A stretch of DNA of 64,000 bases from Chthoniobacter flavus (GTDB lineage Bacteria; Verrucomicrobiota; Verrucomicrobiia; Chthoniobacterales; Terrimicrobiaceae): contig CAMCXK010000005.1 in assembly GCA_945883435.1 (NCBI GenBank), positions 1 to 64,000 of the forward strand. The letters run 5' to 3'. Position 1 is the stretch's first letter; each line of letters opens with the position of its first letter. A program made the translations under genes and the position numbers. Positions 43,930 to 52,091 of this stretch are shown in pieces. Under the pieces are notes generated by a model, which made no database searches, was not told where the DNA came from, and saw nothing but the letters and a program-made list of their open reading frames with translations.

Positions 43930-44543
43930 TTCGAGAGCCTTTCAGAAATTTTATCGAGCGCCGACTTGGTCACGATAATTTTGTCGAATGAGAGGAGTTG
44001 CTCGGTATTGACATCAGAGGCCCGGGCAAGTTGGGCGACCTGCACATTGCGAGCCGCTTTGAGAGTATTTTCGGTGAACGTCTCGTGAACGATCAAAGTT
44101 CTCTTCGAATCCGGCGAGACAGATTTCAGGAGGGCAACGAACTGCTTGGTTTTGGGCTCGGAGACTTGGAAATCCTCGACCAGAATGACATCGCTCAAAA
44201 CAATTCGGGCGCTCAGGGCCTTGCGAAACGCAAGACGCTTGACTCCCTGAGGAATGTTTTTGGTGTAATCGCGGGGCTTGGGTCCATGGGCCACACCGCC
44301 GCCAACCCAGACAGGGCTGGAGAAATAACCGGCGCGCGCACGGCCAGTGCCTTTTTGACGCCATGGCTTGCGGCCTGAAAGATTGACATCGCCTTTGGTC
44401 TTGGCGCAGGCCGTGCCGCTGCGGCGCGCGGCTTGGATCGCGACGACGACATCATGCACCGCCTGGTTGCCCTTCGATTCCTCGGTGACAAGGTCGATAC
44501 GGGCGTCGGAGGCCAATGAAGGTGTGAGAACAGTGGAACTCAT
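43926..44543 (-). CDS. rplD: 50S ribosomal protein L4
   Basis: 205 residues from the ATG at 44543. Diagnostic: ARRSGTACAKTKGDVNLSGRKPWRQKGTGRAR, SPVWVGGGVAHGPKPRDYTKNI and FDKIIVTKSALDKISERL. L4 lines the exit tunnel and, in Escherichia coli, represses its own operon. Here it is the first gene of the cluster: rplC and rpsJ, normally just upstream, are absent, and a promoter with a leader of about 160 bases precedes it. The frame upstream of the ATG has no L4 similarity. Confidence 0.96.
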   Translation of the reverse strand: MSSTVLTPSLASDARIDLVTEESKGNQAVHDVVVAIQAARRSGTACAKTKGDVNLSGRKPWRQKGTGRARAGYFSSPVWVGGGVAHGPKPRDYTKNIPQGVKRLAFRKALSARIVLSDVILVEDFQVSEPKTKQFVALLKSVSPDSKRTLIVHETFTENTLKAARNVQVAQLARASDVNTEQLLSFDKIIVTKSALDKISERLSK

Positions 44544-44706
44544 GGTTGCGGAGCAAACCCCCGAAACCGGAGGCCGCTGAAGCGGTCCGCGCTGATCTGG
44601 AAATTTGCGTTGGTGAACATTGTGATTTCGTTGGCAAAGGCGGTGTGGAGCCGATCGGAACAAGTTTGTCGATCATGGCGCCGCATGCAGGCGACCCTTT
44701 GCGGGA
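44544..44706 (-). promoter_or_regulatory. Untranslated leader of the ribosomal operon
   Basis: About 160 bases of leader without a convincing gene. A compact GC stem (GGCCGC ... GCGGTC, 44572-44587, loop TGAA) lies 30 bases before the rplD start. Ribosomal leaders often carry structures that bind L4 or another ribosomal protein to repress the operon; whether this one does cannot be decided by eye. The short frames here show no family similarity. Confidence 0.4.
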
Positions 44707-44712
44707 GGGCGA

Positions 44713-44740
44713 AAGCTACAGGGTCACGCCCTCTTGACAA
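44713..44740 (-). promoter_or_regulatory. Probable promoter of the ribosomal operon with UP element
   Basis: On the minus strand: TTGTCA at 44740-44735, a 16-base spacer, and TAGCTT at 44718-44713. Directly upstream (44741-44761) is an AT-rich stretch with a run of ten A, like an UP element. The -10 match is only partial (T-A-x-x-x-T). It fits a start near 44706. Confidence 0.5.
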
Positions 44741-44782
44741 GAATTATTTTGTTTTTTTTTTCTGGACTCTTCAAACGGGCGA

Positions 44783-45157
44783 TCAAAGGCGGAAGGCCGG
44801 GGCATCTGAGTCGGGGGCGGCCAATGGCACGCGGGGCTGCGCACCGGCGTTCGCCGGCGGGGCGTTGCGGCGGCGCGGTTCTTTGGGAGGGGCGACCTCC
44901 AAAACCGCCAACGGCACGTAGCCTGTGCGACCATCCGGGGTCTGGATTTTTGCAAACGCACCGCGCTCCGCCAGAAGTTCCACACGGGAGCGGGCCTCCA
45001 GAAGAACCAACTCGGCAGGAGGAGCCGTCAACAATGCCACATTGGCCGCGTTGGTCCAGCGAGGGCCGATGGGAACTGGCGCGGATGACCTCGACGCACA
45101 AGCCGGGAAAGCACTGGCAACGACAATCGCGAGAACAGCAACAGGCGGATTTTTCAC
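44783..45157 (-). CDS. SH3-like lipoprotein
   Basis: 124 residues from GTG 45157. A signal peptide (VKNPPVAVLAIVVASAFPAC) ends in a lipobox-like FPAC, acylation predicted at Cys20. The mature part has one bacterial SH3-type repeat: ANVALLTAPPAELVLLEARSRVELLAE, then FAKIQTPDGRTGYVPLAVLE, typical of domains that bind cell-wall peptides. A Pro/Ala-rich tail ends it. The start codon is 7 bases after the stop of the nucleotidyltransferase gene, preceded by a GAGGCGG sequence. The same frame stays open much further upstream, but that part is a shadow of the nucleotidyltransferase. Envelope-associated; exact role unknown. Confidence 0.65.
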   Translation of the reverse strand: MKNPPVAVLAIVVASAFPACASRSSAPVPIGPRWTNAANVALLTAPPAELVLLEARSRVELLAERGAFAKIQTPDGRTGYVPLAVLEVAPPKEPRRRNAPPANAGAQPRVPLAAPDSDAPAFRL

Positions 45158-45164
45158 GCCCGCC

Positions 45165-46112
45165 TCAATCGCGGGAGCCAGTCCCGCACTGCAAGAAAAA
45201 ACGATCTCCGGCGATACAATGGGAGAGCCTTGCATCCGGCGGAAGATTGCGGGCGGACCAGACAATCGAATTGCAAATTGCCAAACGACAGGGCAAGGGA
45301 ACGGCCGGTGCCACGGCACCAAATCCATCAACGGGCTCGCAACCGCATTCCCTGCGGTGCCAATCCGGCGGCTGGTGGGCGAGTTTCCAGTCGCCGTGCC
45401 ACAAGTGACGGTGGGCGTCAAGATAGGCATCGGGATGACCGATGTCCGTCCACATTCCCTCGTCCAGAACGACGCCCCGGACCCGTGCGCCGGCAGCGAT
45501 TTCGCGGGCGAGAACCGGGATGAAAGAAACCGGCCCGCCGTGCGGAAGCGCTTCAAAAATGGCCGGCGAGAAAACCGCCACTCCGGCGTAGAGATAAGCA
45601 AGATCCTTTCGGCCTCCGAGAATCCCGCGCAAGTCGGTGACAAGGCCGGAAGAGGCATTCCACTGAACCCTGCGCTCGCTTCCCTCAGAGCGGAGGGCCA
45701 GGGTGGCGAGGGGCTTTGAAGCCGCATGGGCCGCCGCCAACGGGCGAAGGGGAAGATCGGAAAGAATATCGGCGTTGTAGACGAAAAAGTCCCGCTCACC
45801 GATCTGATCGCGGGCATTGAGAATGCCTCCGCCGGTATCGAGAAGAACGGGCTCGTGGACAAGCCGGACCTCGCGGCCCCGGTAGAATCCCCGGCCGTGA
45901 CGGATTCCGAGGACCGCGTCGAACGCCTCCGGAAGATGGTGCGTGTTGACGACGAACCGGGTGACTCCGGCGTCCAGGAGATGGTCGAACGCAAAAGTCA
46001 GAAGCGGCTTGTTGAAGAGGGGAACAAGCGGCTTGGGGCGCTCGCCAGTGAGTGGTTGCAAGCGGGTTCCCAAGCCCGCGCCAAGGACAAATGCCGTGCG
46101 AATCTCCGGCAT
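45165..46112 (-). CDS. Sugar-1-phosphate nucleotidyltransferase (MurU/RmlA-like)
   Basis: 315 residues. The N-terminal Rossmann-like domain has the pyrophosphorylase signature AFVLGAGLGTRLQPLTGERPKPLVPLFNKPLL (G-x-G-T-R-x-x-P-L-T then K-P), DTGGGILNARDQIGERDFFVYNADIL (the metal-binding Asp) and DEGMWTDIGHPDAYLDAH near residue 220. Such enzymes make NDP-sugars from sugar-1-phosphates; MurU-type members act on N-acetylmuramate-1-phosphate in wall recycling. The last 80 residues look like a short acyltransferase-type beta-helix or a linker. Specificity is open. The gene follows larB with 3 bases between. Confidence 0.82.
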   Translation of the reverse strand: MPEIRTAFVLGAGLGTRLQPLTGERPKPLVPLFNKPLLTFAFDHLLDAGVTRFVVNTHHLPEAFDAVLGIRHGRGFYRGREVRLVHEPVLLDTGGGILNARDQIGERDFFVYNADILSDLPLRPLAAAHAASKPLATLALRSEGSERRVQWNASSGLVTDLRGILGGRKDLAYLYAGVAVFSPAIFEALPHGGPVSFIPVLAREIAAGARVRGVVLDEGMWTDIGHPDAYLDAHRHLWHGDWKLAHQPPDWHRRECGCEPVDGFGAVAPAVPLPCRLAICNSIVWSARNLPPDARLSHCIAGDRFFLQCGTGSRD

Positions 46113-46115
46113 GGT

Positions 46116-46799
46116 CTAAGTCTTGGAACGCTCGGCGAGACGCAGAATCGCGTCGGCGGCGCAGGCGGCTCCGAATCCGTTGTCGATATTCACAACGGTG
46201 ACCCGGCTGGCGCAGCTTGTAAGCATGCCCAACAGGGCGGACAGTCCGGAAAAATTGGCCCCGTAACCGCGGCTCGTGGGAACGGCGATCAGCGGGAGAT
46301 CCACCAATCCGGCAACCACACTGGGAAGAGTTCCCTCCATGCCCGCAATCACCACCAGAACTCCACAGGAGCGAAGACGGTCGATCTCGCCAAGAAGCCG
46401 ATGGAGCCCGGCGACTCCGACATCGGTGACCCGTTCCACCGGCCGCCCGAAGGCATGCAGGCAAACCGCGCACTCGTCAGCCACGGGAAGGTCGGATGTG
46501 CCAGCACACACGATGCCGATACGCCATGAATCCGGAACGGGAGCCGGGGCCCCGATCGTCACACAGCGGGCGCGGGCGTGCCACTCGGCATCCTGAAACT
46601 CCTCGCAAAGCGCGGCCGCATGGGAATCCTCCGCCCGTGTGGCGAGAACCGTCTGCCCCGCCACATGCAATGTGCGGGCGACATGAACAACCTCGGAGGG
46701 AAGCTTGCCCGGGCAGAAAATCGTCTCCGGGCGCCCGCAGCGCGCGATGCGCTCCAGATCCACGCGGGCAAAGGGCTCTCGGATATCAGGGCTGGACAT
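46116..46799 (-). CDS. larB: LarB-type pyridinium-3,5-biscarboxylic acid synthase
   Basis: 227 residues. The C-terminal 130 residues match AIR-carboxylase-type LarB: IGIVCAGTSDLPVADECAV, VAGLHRLLGEIDRLRSCGVLVVIAGMEGTLPSVVAGLVDLPLIAVPTSRGYGANFSGLSALLG and a final SRVTVVNIDNGFGAACAADAI. LarB carboxylates and hydrolyses nicotinic acid adenine dinucleotide, the first step to the nickel-pincer cofactor of lactate racemase-type enzymes. LarE, LarC and LarA are not nearby. It overlaps the GNAT gene by 14 bases, so translation is probably coupled. Confidence 0.9.
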   Translation of the reverse strand: MSSPDIREPFARVDLERIARCGRPETIFCPGKLPSEVVHVARTLHVAGQTVLATRAEDSHAAALCEEFQDAEWHARARCVTIGAPAPVPDSWRIGIVCAGTSDLPVADECAVCLHAFGRPVERVTDVGVAGLHRLLGEIDRLRSCGVLVVIAGMEGTLPSVVAGLVDLPLIAVPTSRGYGANFSGLSALLGMLTSCASRVTVVNIDNGFGAACAADAILRLAERSKT

Positions 46800-47241
46800 A
46801 AAAGCGCATGGGCGTCATCGCGCTTTCGACAAATCCGTGCTTGAGGTAGAAATGGCGCGTTTCGTCGAGATCGTCGGTGAGAAGCGTGATGCGCAGGAAT
46901 TTTTTTTCACGGGCAAAAGCGATGGCGTGTTCGAGCAGGCTGGATCCAAAGCCGCTCCGGCGATGGTCGCGATGCACGACCAAGTCCTCGAGCAGCAGGA
47001 CGAATCCACCCTCGGCGGTGCTGATGGTGATGAGCAGGTTGATCATTCCGATGATTGAACGCTCATTCCGTAGAACGAAAATCCGGCCCCGGCTGGGCTG
47101 CTCCAGAATAAGTCGAAGGCCGCGGATTTGTTTTTCCCGGTCGGGACGAAAATCCTCCTCTTGCGAGAAAAGATCGTGGAGGAGTTCAGTCAACTCCGGC
47201 AAATCGTCCAGCGTGGCAGGTTCAATCCGCAGGTCGGGCAT
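46786..47241 (-). CDS. GNAT-family N-acetyltransferase
   Basis: 151 residues, one GNAT fold: RIEPATLDDLPELTELLHDLF at the N-terminus, LLLEDLVVHRDHRRSGFGSSLL (motif A with the acetyl-CoA loop R-R-x-G-x-G), AFAREKKFLRITLLTDDLDE and HGFVESAMTPMRFYV. It transfers an acetyl group to an amine; the substrate cannot be read. It lies between mutL and larB in one operon. Confidence 0.85.
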   Translation of the reverse strand: MPDLRIEPATLDDLPELTELLHDLFSQEEDFRPDREKQIRGLRLILEQPSRGRIFVLRNERSIIGMINLLITISTAEGGFVLLLEDLVVHRDHRRSGFGSSLLEHAIAFAREKKFLRITLLTDDLDETRHFYLKHGFVESAMTPMRFYVQP

Positions 47242-47289
47242 GGGTTCGATTTATCGCACACCCGGGGCGCCTGGGCAACCGCCATCCCC

Positions 47290-49044
47290 TTAGCGTCCGA
47301 ACTTGCGCTCCAACTCGCCGAACGACCATTGAATCATGGTCGGGCGTCCCTGCGGACATGCATAAGGCAGGTCGCAACGCAGGAGATCGTCCACCAACCG
47401 GCAGGCCGTTGCGGCGTCGAATGGCGAGGAATCGCGGGCGGCAAGCCGGCTCACCGAGCGCACCAGCGAATCTAGAACCGGATCGCGCATGCCCAGTGAT
47501 CCCGAGGCCTTGAGCCCCTCGCAAACGTCCAGGAGAACCGCTTCAAGCCGTCCCCCTTCCAGACATGCCGGAACAGCCTCCACTTTGAAAGTGCCGCCGC
47601 CGAAGGCTTCCAGCTGGAATCCCGCACGGTGAAGCGGGTCCAGATTTCCCGAGATCCAGATCGCCTCCTTGGGAGGGAATTGCACCATGGCCGGCAGAAG
47701 CAGCCGCTGACTGGGAATCGGACCCGACGCGATCTCCCGGCGCAGCCGCTCGAAAAGAATCCGCTCGTTGGCGGCCCGGGAATCCACCAGCACCAATCCC
47801 TCCTCGCCCTCCATCAGAATCCATTTTTCCCCGAGGTCCCCGATCAACCGGTAGCGTTCAGGGCCGGGCCTTGCGGAGGCCATTTGCGGAGGATCCTGAG
47901 GAAACTCCAGGCGGGGAGCCAAGGGCGCGGGACTAAAAACCTGCGGTGGCGGGGAGGAGGAAGCTCCCGGTCCGGGAACACCGGGAACTTCCGCGGGCAT
48001 CCGGCTTGGAATCGACCGCACAGGGTCGGGCGGCGGGGTTGCGCGGGTGGTGGAAGGGGATTCGAGAGTGGCGCGCACAGCCGCATAAACCGCCTGGCGC
48101 ACCAGCTCGGGCCGGTGCAAACGAACCTCCCGCTTTGCGGGATGCACATTGCAGTCGAACGAGAGGGGATCCAACTCGAGGCACAGCACCGACATGGGGT
48201 GGCGGCCTTTGGAAAGGGCATCCGCATAGGCTTCGCGAAGCGATTGCGAAACGGCCGGACACCGCACCACGCGGCGGTTGAGAATCACAAACTGCAACTC
48301 CCGGTCGGGGCGCCCCTCACCTGGTTTGGCAATAAATCCCCGCAACGCGAGCCCAGGCGAACCCGTGCGGGAAAGCGGACGGAGCTTGGACAGGAAGTCG
48401 GGGCCGAGCACGTCACGGATGCGGACAGCGAGATCCTCCGTGGCGGCCGCCTGCCAGAGCAGACGCCCGTCGCGCACGATGGAAAGTGCCACTCCCAGGT
48501 GCGCCAGGGCAATGGATTGCGCCTGGTGGACCAAATGGGCCGACTCGGTTTCCTCGCCGCGCAGGAATTTTCTGCGGGCAGGCAGGTTGAAGAAAATCGA
48601 CTCCACGTCGATCGAGGTGCCCGGAGCCATGCCACATTCGCGGACAGCCGCAATTTTCCCTCCTGCGACCTCGATTTCGGTGCCGGCTTGCGCGGTGGCC
48701 GGACGGGTCCGAAGGCGGAAGCGGGACACGCTGGCGATACTCGGCAGGGCTTCCCCGCGAAAGCCCATCGTCGCCACGGAAGCCAGGTCCGCAGCGGATC
48801 GGATTTTGCTGGTGGCATGGCGTTCCAGACTCAGCAGGGCGTCCTCGCGATCCATCCCACATCCGTTGTCCACCACCCGAACAAGTCGAGTTCCACCGCG
48901 CGAAAATTCCACCGACACCCGGGTCGCCCCGGCATCAATGCTGTTTTCGACGAGTTCTTTCAAAACCGAGGCTGGACGCTCGACCACCTCGCCCGCTGCC
49001 ACCTGGCTTGCCACATCGTCGTCCAGAAGTCGAATCCTGCCCAT
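47290..49044 (-). CDS. mutL: DNA mismatch repair protein MutL, altered endonuclease motif
   Basis: 584 residues. The GHKL ATPase half is fully conserved: IRLLDDDVASQVAAGEVVERPASVLKELVENSIDAGA, RVVDNGCGMDRED, GFRGEALPSIASVSRFRL, NLPARRKFL. The middle is a Pro-rich linker; the C-terminal dimerisation domain keeps CPQGRPTM. The endonuclease motif D-Q-H-A-x2-E-x4-E is changed to DSRAANERILFE: Asp, Ala and both Glu remain, but Gln is Ser and His is Arg. The nicking activity may be lost or modified. It couples MutS recognition to strand excision. The start overlaps by 2 bases that of the divergent IscA-like gene. Confidence 0.93.
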   Translation of the reverse strand: MGRIRLLDDDVASQVAAGEVVERPASVLKELVENSIDAGATRVSVEFSRGGTRLVRVVDNGCGMDREDALLSLERHATSKIRSAADLASVATMGFRGEALPSIASVSRFRLRTRPATAQAGTEIEVAGGKIAAVRECGMAPGTSIDVESIFFNLPARRKFLRGEETESAHLVHQAQSIALAHLGVALSIVRDGRLLWQAAATEDLAVRIRDVLGPDFLSKLRPLSRTGSPGLALRGFIAKPGEGRPDRELQFVILNRRVVRCPAVSQSLREAYADALSKGRHPMSVLCLELDPLSFDCNVHPAKREVRLHRPELVRQAVYAAVRATLESPSTTRATPPPDPVRSIPSRMPAEVPGVPGPGASSSPPPQVFSPAPLAPRLEFPQDPPQMASARPGPERYRLIGDLGEKWILMEGEEGLVLVDSRAANERILFERLRREIASGPIPSQRLLLPAMVQFPPKEAIWISGNLDPLHRAGFQLEAFGGGTFKVEAVPACLEGGRLEAVLLDVCEGLKASGSLGMRDPVLDSLVRSVSRLAARDSSPFDAATACRLVDDLLRCDLPYACPQGRPTMIQWSFGELERKFGR

Positions 49045-49423
49045 GCCGTTTGACTTTGCACGGAATCGTTTTTATGAAAAGGCCGTGATCCACGTGACCG
49101 ATGCCGCCGCCGATGCGTTGAATGAGCTTCTTCAAGCGAAACCGGGTGCCGCCGGACTCCGGCTGGGAGTTGAAAAAGGCGGATGCGCCGGCCAGCAATA
49201 CGTGATCGAGGCCGGTTGCGAACGCCCCGGCGACATGGTTTTCAGCCACCTTGGAGCGAAAGTTTTCGTGGATGGGGAAAGTTTGGCCTACCTCGATGGA
49301 TCCACACTTCACCACGAAGACGGTCTCACCGGAGCGGGATTCCGGATTCAAAACCCGCGGGCAACCCGTTCTTGCGGTTGTGGCACGTCATTCGAGCCCT
49401 CCCGCGAAAGTGCGGTCCGCTGA
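49043..49423 (+). CDS. IscA/HesB-family iron-sulfur carrier-like protein
   Basis: About 126 residues from ATG 49043, or 112 from GTG 49085 (family members begin near VIHVTDAAADAL). Hallmarks: VEKGGCAGQQYVIEAG with the first Cys, and SCGCGTSFEP near the end with the C-G-C pair. These three cysteines hold or transfer an Fe-S cluster. A-type carriers usually lie in isc or suf operons; here it is alone, divergent from mutL with overlapping start codons. Its stop is 9 bases before the next gene. Confidence 0.85.
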   Translation: MPFDFARNRFYEKAVIHVTDAAADALNELLQAKPGAAGLRLGVEKGGCAGQQYVIEAGCERPGDMVFSHLGAKVFVDGESLAYLDGSTLHHEDGLTGAGFRIQNPRATRSCGCGTSFEPSRESAVR

Positions 49424-49432
49424 GAGAAATCC

Positions 49433-50962
49433 ATGCCCGGAGAATCCGAGACAACGAACAGCCGAGGGTGGTTCAAGGACCCGGACTCGGATCCGTCGCG
49501 CACGGCAAGGCGCGATGAGAGCGGATTGTTTGGCTGGACCGTTTTGATTTTAATTTTCATCGGCATCGCCATCGCTTGCTGGATCGGGAGTTTTTATGTG
49601 TTCGGCCATCCGGAAAAGCCGATCAGCCATCAGATTCTCACCAAGTTGAAGAAACTGGAGCCGCCCAAGCGCTTCGAGTTGACCGCCGCGCCGAGGGGCG
49701 AGTTTTTAAGGGCGGAACAGCTGATTGACCGGTATGGACCGCTCAAGCCCCGTCAACTTGCGAGGACCAACGAAACCCTCGTGCGGAACTATCTCCGGAA
49801 CTACAAACCCGCCGAAGGCCTTGTTCCCTATGTGATCGGAACGTTTGAGATCCTCGATTCCTTCGAACTCGGGGGAGGCGACTTTTTTCCCTGCGGTGTT
49901 GTTGCGGTGGCCCGGTCAAAGGAAAATCCAAACCTTCTGGTCGAACACGTTTTTTGCGCCCCGGAGCGCACCGTTCCAACCCTCCACCGCACGCTTTTAA
50001 CCGGACTGGAGATCGACTTGAAAAGGGAGAACGAGCTGGCGGCCGTGGTGAATGTCGAGCGGTTGAGGGACGGGCGCCTCAAGCTGACCACCGTGTCAAT
50101 CATGTATCCCAGCTACGAATCCGCCGGGACTGATGGCACATTCACCCTGTCCCCCCCGGAGCGCTTGAATGTGGGTGCCGGGTTGCCGGTCGTGAAAGGC
50201 GAACGCCAGCGCGAGGCCGATGCCAAATTCGAACACCACCAGAAAAAAACCCGCACCGCTTCGCGCAAGCCCGCCCCGGCCGTGGCCGACGATACTCGGT
50301 TGGTGCGCGTCGAAAAACCACTTCCTGTCGAGTCTGCGGCACCGGTCTTGCCGCCGGCGCCTCAGGCTTTGGCAACCCCGGTCCCCTCCCCTTCGCCTTT
50401 GTTTGCGGAAGTGCGGAAGGCAGAGCCCGTCGTTGCAAGCACGGACCCCGTGGAGGTTGTCCAACCCGTTCTGGAACCGGTTTCCGCGCCGGCCGCCACA
50501 CCCTTTCCTTCGCCGGTGGCGGCTGTTTCCCCGGGTCCGGCCCCAACCGTTTCCCCGAGCCCATCTCCGAGTCCCGAGGCCCGCAAGGCCATTGCGGCCG
50601 CGGGCGGCCGGAATTGGACGGTTTACGAGCCCGGCCGCATGCCGCGCGGCCGCCTGGTGGGAGCGGGCGAAATCGCGGACTTGGCAAAGCGCCGGGCGGC
50701 CGGCGAGCGATTGTATCTGCAGGGCAGCTTCCGCGTAACGGCGGCGGGCGCGGACCGCGCAGTGCTGCGCATGCCGCAGCGCATGCTCGGAGGGCGAACC
50801 GACAACATCCGCGTGATTGTCCAATATCCCGAAGGTGTTCAGGCACCGCCCGACGGAGCCAACGTCAGCCGCGATTCCCAGCGGCCGTTCCAAATCATGG
50901 ATGTGAGGGAAGGCACCGGCGGGCAAATCAATGTGTATGTCCGCGAGGTCACGAAGCCTTGA
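49433..50962 (+). CDS. Membrane-anchored protein of unknown function
   Basis: 509 residues. One transmembrane helix follows a short polar N-terminus (about 31-56, FGWTVLILIFIGIAIACWIG). After it comes a folded region (about 60-240) with YGPLKPRQLARTNETLVRNYLRNYKP and GTFEILDSFELGGGDFFPCGVVAVA; a Pro/Ala/Ser-rich linker (about 260-395, ending in a P-S-P-S repeat); and a final compact domain (about 400-505: NWTVYEPGRMPRGRLVGAGEI, RMLGGRTDNIRVIVQYPEGV). I recognise no family. The protein is predicted to face outward. It probably shares a transcript with the IscA-like gene and the methyltransferase, which overlaps its end by 32 bases. Confidence 0.62.
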   Translation: MPGESETTNSRGWFKDPDSDPSRTARRDESGLFGWTVLILIFIGIAIACWIGSFYVFGHPEKPISHQILTKLKKLEPPKRFELTAAPRGEFLRAEQLIDRYGPLKPRQLARTNETLVRNYLRNYKPAEGLVPYVIGTFEILDSFELGGGDFFPCGVVAVARSKENPNLLVEHVFCAPERTVPTLHRTLLTGLEIDLKRENELAAVVNVERLRDGRLKLTTVSIMYPSYESAGTDGTFTLSPPERLNVGAGLPVVKGERQREADAKFEHHQKKTRTASRKPAPAVADDTRLVRVEKPLPVESAAPVLPPAPQALATPVPSPSPLFAEVRKAEPVVASTDPVEVVQPVLEPVSAPAATPFPSPVAAVSPGPAPTVSPSPSPSPEARKAIAAAGGRNWTVYEPGRMPRGRLVGAGEIADLAKRRAAGERLYLQGSFRVTAAGADRAVLRMPQRMLGGRTDNIRVIVQYPEGVQAPPDGANVSRDSQRPFQIMDVREGTGGQINVYVREVTKP

Positions 50963-52046
50963 GGAGCGGATCGCGGAGGAAATCCGCAGGAACGGCCCGA
51001 TTCTTTTCTCGCGGTTCATGGAGCTGGCCCTTTATGACCCGGACGGGGGATATTATGCCGCTGGACGGGCCCGCATCGGAAGAAGCGGGGATTTTTTCAC
51101 CAATGTGAGTGTCGGTCCCCTCTTTGGCGCCCTTCTCGCCCGGCAGGTTTTGGAGCTGCGCGGGATGCTCGGGAATCCAGACCGTTTCTTGGTTGTCGAG
51201 CAGGGAGCGAACGATGGCCAACTCGCCAAGGATGTGCTCGACGGCCTCCGGGCCGCTGGTTGCGGAGACATTCCGTATTGGATCGTGGAGCCCTTTGAAA
51301 ACAGGCGGACCGAACAATCGCTCACCTTGCAGGGCGAGAACGTGCGGTGGGTTGCGAGTCCCGATGAACTGCCGCAGGGGAGCGGTGTTCACCTCTCCAA
51401 TGAACTCTTCGATGCCTTGCCGTTCGACATCGCCGAGTCAAATGGTTCCCGCTGGCATTTGATGGCCGTGGAGGAGCGCGGTGACGGATTCGGCTTTGTC
51501 GATGGGCCGCCGGTGGATCATCTGCCAGGGCGGCCCGCGGGCTTCCGCTTTGAAGTGCGACGGGACCAGAAAGGACTTTTAAGGTCCCTGGCCAACCGTT
51601 TGACGCGGGGATTTTTGCTGATCATCGATTACGGATTCGAGCGCGATGAATTGCTGGCGCCCCATCGCTCGGGCGGCACGCTGGCCTGTTACAAAGCCCA
51701 TCGAAGAGATGATGCTCCGCTGGAAAACCCAGGCCGCAAAGACATCACCGCCCATGTGGATTTCACCACCTTGCGGGAAGAGGCTGTGAGCGTTGGATGG
51801 CGCGCTGAGGCAATGCTTGACCAGCACCGGTTCATGGTGGGAGCGGCCGAATCGCTCTTGAAAAGCCTCGACGGGCGGCTGCCGGATGCCGCATCGGCAA
51901 AGATTCTGCAGCAATGGCGCACCCTCATGCATCCGTCCACGATGGGAACTCAATTCCGGGCGGCGCTTTTTTCCAACGGCGTTGATTGCCCGGCTGGCAG
52001 GCCATCCGGATTCCGGTATGCGAGAAAGTCCGACCGGGAGGACTGA
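50931..52046 (+). CDS. MidA/NDUFAF7-family SAM-dependent methyltransferase
   Basis: 371 residues. ALYDPDGGYYAAGRARIGRSGDFFTNVSVGPLFG at the N-terminus and FLVVEQGANDGQLAKDVLDGL (SAM loop) identify COG1565; HLSNELFDALPF and LLIIDYGFERDELLAPHRSGGTLACYKAH follow in family order. The mitochondrial homologue NDUFAF7 methylates an arginine of complex I; bacterial substrates are not known. The frame starts at ATG 50931, with a second ATG at 50937, and overlaps the end of the previous gene by 32 bases. Confidence 0.85.
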   Translation: MCMSARSRSLEERIAEEIRRNGPILFSRFMELALYDPDGGYYAAGRARIGRSGDFFTNVSVGPLFGALLARQVLELRGMLGNPDRFLVVEQGANDGQLAKDVLDGLRAAGCGDIPYWIVEPFENRRTEQSLTLQGENVRWVASPDELPQGSGVHLSNELFDALPFDIAESNGSRWHLMAVEERGDGFGFVDGPPVDHLPGRPAGFRFEVRRDQKGLLRSLANRLTRGFLLIIDYGFERDELLAPHRSGGTLACYKAHRRDDAPLENPGRKDITAHVDFTTLREEAVSVGWRAEAMLDQHRFMVGAAESLLKSLDGRLPDAASAKILQQWRTLMHPSTMGTQFRAALFSNGVDCPAGRPSGFRYARKSDRED

Positions 52047-52091
52047 TTTCCCGATTGCAGCAGGCGCGGCGATTTGGACGATAGAGGGCCG

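Noticed and set aside
44734-44761. Plus-strand promoter from TTGACA at 44734
   Set aside because: The plus strand has no gene for more than 4 kb downstream; the same bases read as TTGTCA serve the minus-strand ribosomal operon.
45158-45994. Upstream extension of the SH3-like lipoprotein frame over 270 codons
   Set aside because: This part is the out-of-frame shadow of the nucleotidyltransferase, which has full motifs. The signal peptide of the lipoprotein starts at 45157.
48278-49042. N-terminal extension of the IscA-like frame over the mutL gene
   Set aside because: Antisense to mutL and without similarity; the conserved part begins after 49043.
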